40,981 bases of DNA from CAZCAQ01 sp964540135. GTDB taxonomy: Bacteria > Patescibacteriota > WWE3 > UBA101185 > UBA10185. This document shows positions 39,401-40,981 of the stretch, one piece after another. The notes under the pieces were generated by a model. That model was not told the DNA's origin, searched no databases, and saw nothing but the letters and a program-made list of their open reading frames with translations. Each line of letters opens with the position of its first letter. The stretch's first letter is position 1. A program made the translations under genes and the position numbers. The stretch spans positions 1 through 40,981 of the forward strand of contig CAZILK010000010.1 of NCBI GenBank assembly GCA_964540135.1. Direction: 5' to 3'.

Positions 39401-40721
39401 AATCCGCTTCAAATCCTGCATCAAAAATGTTTGATACAAGCGTTCCTGAAGCAGGATATCTTAGCTCTTCAGATCCATAAGCTATATAGTCATCCGTTTC
39501 TGATTTGTAACTTGCCGCAACCCAAGCAGGTGTTAGCACACTATCTGCAACCCTTGCCTCATCAATAGAACCTGTGAAAAAGTAGCTACCATCAGAACGC
39601 TGACCCAGTCGTAAAGTGGTTGCAGCGTTTATGTTATGAGCCCCAGTATAACTATTTACCAAAACACCATCTTTATACAAAGAAAAAGTAGTTCCATTCG
39701 TAGTACCGACAAAATAATGCCACCCCGTCCCACTAAGATTTGCATTACCCAAAACACCAACGTTATCTGATCTTCTGACAAACTCTATGTACCCAGATCC
39801 CCCTTGATATCGTAATTCAGTTACATTATCGCCGTTGGTACCGTAGGACATTACCATTGGATAGCTACCTACAGCGGTAAGATTAGCCCAGACAGAAAAT
39901 GAAATAGCTGTAAATCCTGATGGTGCAAAAGGTGTCTGTATAAAATCGTTCAATCCATCAAATGTCTGAGCACTACCAATTTGTCCAGAAGTTGTTGGAC
40001 TTGGTTCTGTTGAAGACACTTTAGATCCATCATTATTATTTGTTGTTGAATCATCCGTTGTAGTACCGGAGGTTTCCTCCAGATGCTGTACCATCTTATA
40101 ATTGCTGTTCCAAACACTGGTGGCATTCTGGTCATCAGTTGCACCGGAGTTTCCATAATACGTGTAAATGAAATCGGTATCTGAATTACTATTTATTTGA
40201 GGGACACTAACCCACACATAAGATGAACCTGCCTCATCCCATTTCTCTATCTCGTAATTTAGAACAGTACCATCGCTGTCGGAAAAGCGCAGGTCTTGTC
40301 CCTCGTCTTGTATTTTTGAGTAATCTATATCTGACCCGGAATCAAGTTTAATTAGTACCGGAAAGTTAGTTAAATTCTCTGAAGTGACACCAAGATTTGA
40401 GTTTGTATTATCAAAAGTAATCTTTTTTCTGTATTGCCAATTTGCAAAATCTTCAGGCCAACCGGATATTTCATCCAGATAAAACTCACCGGAAGTTGTT
40501 AAAGCGTCGATATCAGACACACTAACATATTGATTTGTTGTCGAGGAACCAGATCCGCCACTCCAATCGGTCTGAGTCCAAGGAGAGCTTGCCGCATTAA
40601 CATATTTTAATCGGATGAAAAAAAGAGCCAAGATAACAACTAAGAGCAGCGCAAAAACCCTGTTATTTTTTTCTTTATGATGTGCTATTGTAGTTATCTT
40701 TTTCTTCATAGTTATACCCAT
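36492..40721 (-). CDS. Large secreted/surface protein with DUF2341, LamG and FN3 domains
   Basis: 1409 aa. A basic N-terminus and signal anchor (about 21-44) lead to a DUF2341 domain (about 94-205, beginning WQYRKKITF) and a LamG/concanavalin-like domain (about 208-410, ending GSIDEARVADS). A long series of Ig/FN3-like beta modules follows, rich in Ser/Thr and some Cys pairs, with at least three or four clear FN3 repeats over the last 390 residues (e.g. SPGTTYYYKALWTDEDGNTG, TPSKVYHLRAISKDKAGN). No sortase motif or C-terminal helix is seen; it ends in LVVSSLKEVFGFIPR. It probably mediates contact with host cells or polymers. The start abuts the upstream stop; ATG 40709 (MKKK) is an alternative. 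Confidence 0.85.
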   Translation of the reverse strand: MGITMKKKITTIAHHKEKNNRVFALLLVVILALFFIRLKYVNAASSPWTQTDWSGGSGSSTTNQYVSVSDIDALTTSGEFYLDEISGWPEDFANWQYRKKITFDNTNSNLGVTSENLTNFPVLIKLDSGSDIDYSKIQDEGQDLRFSDSDGTVLNYEIEKWDEAGSSYVWVSVPQINSNSDTDFIYTYYGNSGATDDQNATSVWNSNYKMVQHLEETSGTTTDDSTTNNNDGSKVSSTEPSPTTSGQIGSAQTFDGLNDFIQTPFAPSGFTAISFSVWANLTAVGSYPMVMSYGTNGDNVTELRYQGGSGYIEFVRRSDNVGVLGNANLSGTGWHYFVGTTNGTTFSLYKDGVLVNSYTGAHNINAATTLRLGQRSDGSYFFTGSIDEARVADSVLTPAWVAASYKSETDDYIAYGSEELRYPASGTLVSNIFDAGFEADWGTLSYTTAGLGTTTVKVRTSNSATMVGATDWASCAAKSSGADLTGGCVTDSRRYVQYQVTLEPSGATSPTFSSISIAFTASDQIRPTTNATVVEVADATGDDWVNEEPVINWIDGADNVGGVGILGYCISLDETNIASASTGLDPEITSGLLTGIDDGISNAACPYIVGDNSIDLASVSGLTLTVNKKYYVSLKAVDSAGNVFTGDASDYQDLTNFKYDPSLPTNVAYVSMPSGSFSNVTDMLFSWPTTGVNGPSDVGAGVLGYQYQINSTSGTWLGTEASSDCALDYIPLATGSYTLTVAQDSPNIVVGNNVIYFRTVDSACNTSSSASYRTGNLSYGGAAPTFATSCDSTTGVTVTPSTSTSNSFALAWGAATPAGGRTLTNYYYMVNTSPPSSLSTITSNTSTYLDNGTVRTVTADVLTGSVKGSNTVYVVGVDDADNYSASNCIKGTYTLDSSLPDAPLSVSVSDASIKESELWRASLAWSAPAYKGTGSLTYKIQRSTDDSTWATVTTTTGNAYVDTVDDSALYYWRIGVSDTSAESIATPTWATSISLTPKGAFDDAPGLSSGPTVTSITTRQATITWSTSRDADSKIQYGKKSGDYYDEQPSKSEQSTDHEIVLTNLSPGTTYYYKALWTDEDGNTGTSDEKSFKTDPPPVVTEPRARSIGINSAIISFTVKDAEKVKVYYGKNTSFDGNVQISTSQSLSSQNTLLGGLSDDSKYYFKINSFDSEGEEYEGNILSFQTLPSPRISNLRIQQAKNTAQSTAVISWVTNTEISSIVTYYPQGNPSAVRDEVNIALTKGEHKMILRGLSPSARYELKVSGRDIAGNEAESDLQYFTTATDTRPAVIENLKVEGVSKIEGQTSKSQLIISWNTDEAATSQVEFGEGTGTTYGQKSQEDANLTFNHLVVLSGLTPSKVYHLRAISKDKAGNITQSIDIVTITPKATENALDLVVSSLKEVFGFIPR

Positions 40722-40981
40722 TTATTTTAACGCAAAACCAAATGCCTCTCTTAAATTCGAAACTACTAAATCAAGAGCATTATCAGTAGCTTTGGGAGTG
40801 ATGGTAACTATATCTATTGATTGAGTTTGATTTCCGGCTTTGTCTTTTGATACAGCACGTAAATGATAAACTTTTGACGGAGTTAAACCCGGTATCACAA
40901 CTAAATGGTTGAATGTTAAGTTAGCGTCTTCTTGTGTCTTTTGAGAATACACTGTTCCGGTTCCTTCGCCAAACTCCACTT
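40722..40981 (-). CDS. 3' end of a paralogous FN3 surface protein (partial)
   Basis: The frame enters from the right edge and gives 85 residues to the TAA at 40722-40724. They form the final FN3 domain plus the conserved tail ALDLVVSNLREAFGFALK. About 71 of 85 positions are identical to the end of the 1409-aa protein. The stop codon is immediately followed by the next gene's ATG, consistent with co-transcription and translational coupling. The remainder of the gene lies outside the window. Confidence 0.88.
   Translation of the reverse strand, partial: VEFGEGTGTVYSQKTQEDANLTFNHLVVIPGLTPSKVYHLRAVSKDKAGNQTQSIDIVTITPKATDNALDLVVSNLREAFGFALK

Noticed and set aside
36865..40156. Plus-strand and alternate-frame open frames inside the giant surface-protein gene
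   Set aside because: They lie opposite or inside a clearly coding 1409-codon frame, have low-complexity composition from its Ser/Thr-rich codons, and have no start signals.
1..40981. tRNA, rRNA, CRISPR, transposase and prophage signals
   Set aside because: No T-arm-like GGTTCGAATCC segment with a fitting cloverleaf, no regularly spaced repeats, and no transposase or phage structural families were seen. A tool search could still find a divergent small RNA.

Overview
The window looks like chromosomal DNA of a Candidate Phyla Radiation (Patescibacteria) bacterium. Grounds: AT-rich, tightly packed, very small genes; membrane families common in that group (DUF5652-like, DUF5684-like, a DUF2341/LamG/FN3 surface protein); many orphan short proteins; and an asparaginyl-tRNA-synthetase-like core enzyme. 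TGA serves as a stop (for example at the ends of the 21531-22031 and 28291-30081 genes), so the code appears standard and the UGA=Gly lineages are unlikely. The exact lineage cannot be fixed by eye. No tRNA, rRNA, CRISPR array or insertion sequence was recognised.

Region A (about 1-24.4 kb) is an accessory zone of mostly single-gene units on alternating strands. It holds small nucleotide-handling and house-cleaning enzymes (PRTase-like, two NUDIX, two HIT-like, DUF2000/Pth2-like, a degenerate nucleotidylyltransferase), three VOC proteins, an APH-type kinase, a GNAT, an SDR, a hydroxyacid dehydrogenase, an FMN reductase, peptidase E, DUF4256, an EEP phosphatase/nuclease, a metallophosphoesterase, an AbiE-like toxin-antitoxin pair, a winged-helix regulator next to an inverted repeat, and many hypotheticals. 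It closes with a YggT + GlsB/YeaQ membrane operon that has a long leader and a strong ribosome-binding site.

Region B (24.4-36.5 kb) mixes core and accessory functions: rlmN, several small CPR-type proteins, a Dabb protein, an alkyltransferase-like DNA-repair protein, a SulP transporter with STAS domain, tandem terminators, an asparagine-synthetase-like class II enzyme, an anchored cyclophilin, prs, an RmlB-like dehydratase, an LpxH-like phosphoesterase and a small nucleotidyltransferase.

Region C (36.5 kb to the end) is a 1409-residue secreted or surface protein directly abutting the 3' end of a paralogue that runs off the window. Their last 85 residues are about 84% identical.

The strongest window-wide signal is expression architecture. 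At 27 genes a TAnnnT -10 box (12 of them perfect TATAAT) ends exactly 6 nt before the start codon, which places transcription start on or next to the initiation codon. These genes are predicted to make leaderless mRNAs, and the rule fixes several starts, including GTG starts. A minority (yggT, glsB-like, a 54-aa protein, the LpxH-like gene, the EEP gene) instead carry Shine-Dalgarno sequences, two of them with TTG starts.
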